Below are positions 63,082-64,000 of a stretch of 64,000 bases of DNA, one piece after another. Each line of letters begins with the position of its first letter. Position 1 is the first letter of the stretch. The position numbers and the translations under genes were made by a program. Source of the DNA: Myxococcota bacterium (GTDB taxonomy: Bacteria; Myxococcota_A; Bradymonadia; UBA7976; UBA1532); the NCBI GenBank assembly GCA_963169045.1, contig CAUJDF010000044.1, forward strand, positions 248,001 to 312,000, read 5' to 3'. Under the pieces are notes generated by a model. The model searched no databases. It worked only from the letters and a program-made list of their open reading frames with translations, and had not been told where the DNA came from.

Positions 63082-64000
63082 CAGTCCCCCTCGTCACCAG
63101 GCACGAGCACCAGGGACCGATCGGTGGCTTCGACGGTCGCGCGCGCCCAGCGGGCGAAAGACGGGTGATCGGCAGGCAGGACGCGGCCGATGCGCAGCGA
63201 CGTCTGCCGTTCGAGGACCAGTCCGTTCTGACCGTTCCCCCCCCGGGTGACGGTCTGCCGCATGGCGCCGATGGGTCCCTCGAGAGCGAAGCTATCCCAA
63301 CCGGACGCGATTCTCCACTGTGGCGGCAGCGACAGTCGTACGCGGACGGTCTCGTCCGAGGCCCGCACCAGCATGGGCGTCTCGCGCCGCTCGAGCGTCA
63401 GGTAGTCGGCGGGCCGGCGCGTACCGCCGATCTCCGCGGTGATCGGACGCGTCAAGAAGCCGGGGAGGCCGCGGCGCCCGGCGCCGAGGTCGCGGAGCGG
63501 CAGCGTCACGGCGAGCGTGATGCGCGCCGGCGCGTCGGGATCACCCAGCCGCAGCGCGACGTCCCCCACGCGGACGCCGGGCAGCGCGCCGCCGAGGAGG
63601 CGCTCGAACAGCGCCGGGTACCGCTCGATCGGCACGGTCGGCAGGGACTGCCGCGCCACCGTCGTCGAGGCGCCGATGCCTTCGAGCGTGAGCGTGCCCT
63701 CGAGAGCGTCGCCGCGCGCGGCGAGGTCGAGGTCCGCCGTCCAGCCGGCGACCGCCGGCGACGCGTCGGGCAGGTGCACCACCGCCACGGGCTCGCGCTC
63801 GATCGCGAGGGCCGGCGCCCCGAGGAGCGCCGGGTCCAGGTGCGCGAAGGGAGCGCGCGGCGCCGACGGATCGAGCCACAGCTCGCCTTCGGGGAGCGTC
63901 ACACGGACGACGGGCAGGTCGTAGTAGCCGGGTTCGTCGTCGGGCGTCGGGTCGTCCGCCGCGTCGCGGCGATGGGCGAGCAGGACCTCGGACTCGAAGC
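63081..64000 (-). CDS. C-terminal part of a large protein, possibly DUF3857/transglutaminase-like (partial)
   Basis: The frame is open from the stop at 63081 through the window edge, giving 306 residues. The apparent start at 63902 is only an internal GTG. YYDLPVVRVTLPEGELWLDP followed by APFAHLDPALLGAPALAI resembles the region after the transglutaminase core in DUF3857-type proteins, where a catalytic-domain end passes into beta-rich modules. The remainder is beta-rich (TLTLEGIGASTTVARQSLP; PADYLTLERRETPMLVRASD). No catalytic residues lie in this part. The assignment is tentative. It is coupled to the four-Cys gene. Confidence 0.5.
   Translation of the reverse strand, partial: FESEVLLAHRRDAADDPTPDDEPGYYDLPVVRVTLPEGELWLDPSAPRAPFAHLDPALLGAPALAIEREPVAVVHLPDASPAVAGWTADLDLAARGDALEGTLTLEGIGASTTVARQSLPTVPIERYPALFERLLGGALPGVRVGDVALRLGDPDAPARITLAVTLPLRDLGAGRRGLPGFLTRPITAEIGGTRRPADYLTLERRETPMLVRASDETVRVRLSLPPQWRIASGWDSFALEGPIGAMRQTVTRGGNGQNGLVLERQTSLRIGRVLPADHPSFARWARATVEATDRSLVLVPGDEGD

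Overview
This 64 kb window is very GC-rich and gene-dense. Its gene families suggest a myxobacterium or close relative (Myxococcota, formerly Deltaproteobacteria): three eukaryote-like Ser/Thr kinases (two with PEGA domains), an FHA-GAF sigma-54 activator, lipoproteins with Gly-rich linkers and Cys/Asp metal-binding repeats, a C-terminal anchor like MYXO-CTERM, thrombospondin type-3/OmpA proteins, and many HEAT-repeat proteins. This placement is inferred from family content, not from a marker gene. I see no insertion sequence, prophage, CRISPR array or plasmid signature, so it looks like ordinary chromosome.

Layout. 1-5.3 kb: end of a TolC-like gene, tRNA-Gly, a lytic transglycosylase-pgsA-nadB operon, a 13-repeat Cys-rich lipoprotein and a CAT-anticodon tRNA. 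5.4-12.4 kb: a small penicillin-binding transpeptidase, an orphan flagellar-rod-like mini-protein, then a translationally coupled surface operon (anchored protein, tandem-OmpA protein, OmpA-FecR protein). 12.4-26.5 kb: ABC-F ATPase and HEAT protein, a MopE-like repeat lipoprotein, DUF3108 protein, a CCA-transferase-like HD protein with a ruined active site, PilZ protein, a large hybrid kinase, and a signal-peptidase-like protein lacking the usual lysine. 26.5-38.6 kb: HEAT lipoprotein, sigma-54 activator-HEAT-deoxynucleoside kinase operon, RNase R, PEGA kinase, triple-parvulin lipoprotein, tRNA-Ala, lipase-like hydrolase. 38.8-48.5 kb: a 1235-residue amidohydrolase/LTD lipoprotein, fused E1 dehydrogenase, and a HEAT-TPR-Omp85 operon. 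48.5-64 kb: paired NAD-isocitrate dehydrogenase subunits, GNAT, class II amidotransferase, Ser/Thr kinase, DUF72, SppA, GlyA, a zinc-ribbon/RG-rich protein, a zinc-ribbon PEGA kinase, CinA-like protein and hypotheticals.

How it works together. Much of the window serves the envelope (peptidoglycan, lipoprotein, outer-membrane assembly, surface display) and signalling, mixed with central metabolism. Many genes overlap by ATGA, GTGA or TTGA, implying translational coupling. Promoters can be read by eye as TTGNNN-N16-18-TANNNT-like pairs. In several cases the -10 lies only 6-7 bases before the start codon, which predicts leaderless mRNAs.

The observations I rate highest are the isocitrate dehydrogenase pair that resembles eukaryotic IDH3 catalytic and regulatory subunits, the shared leaderless promoter-start module at two unlinked genes, the degenerate CCA-transferase-like HD protein, and the amidohydrolase/LTD surface fusion. 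I did not find a clear new multi-gene defence or mobile system.
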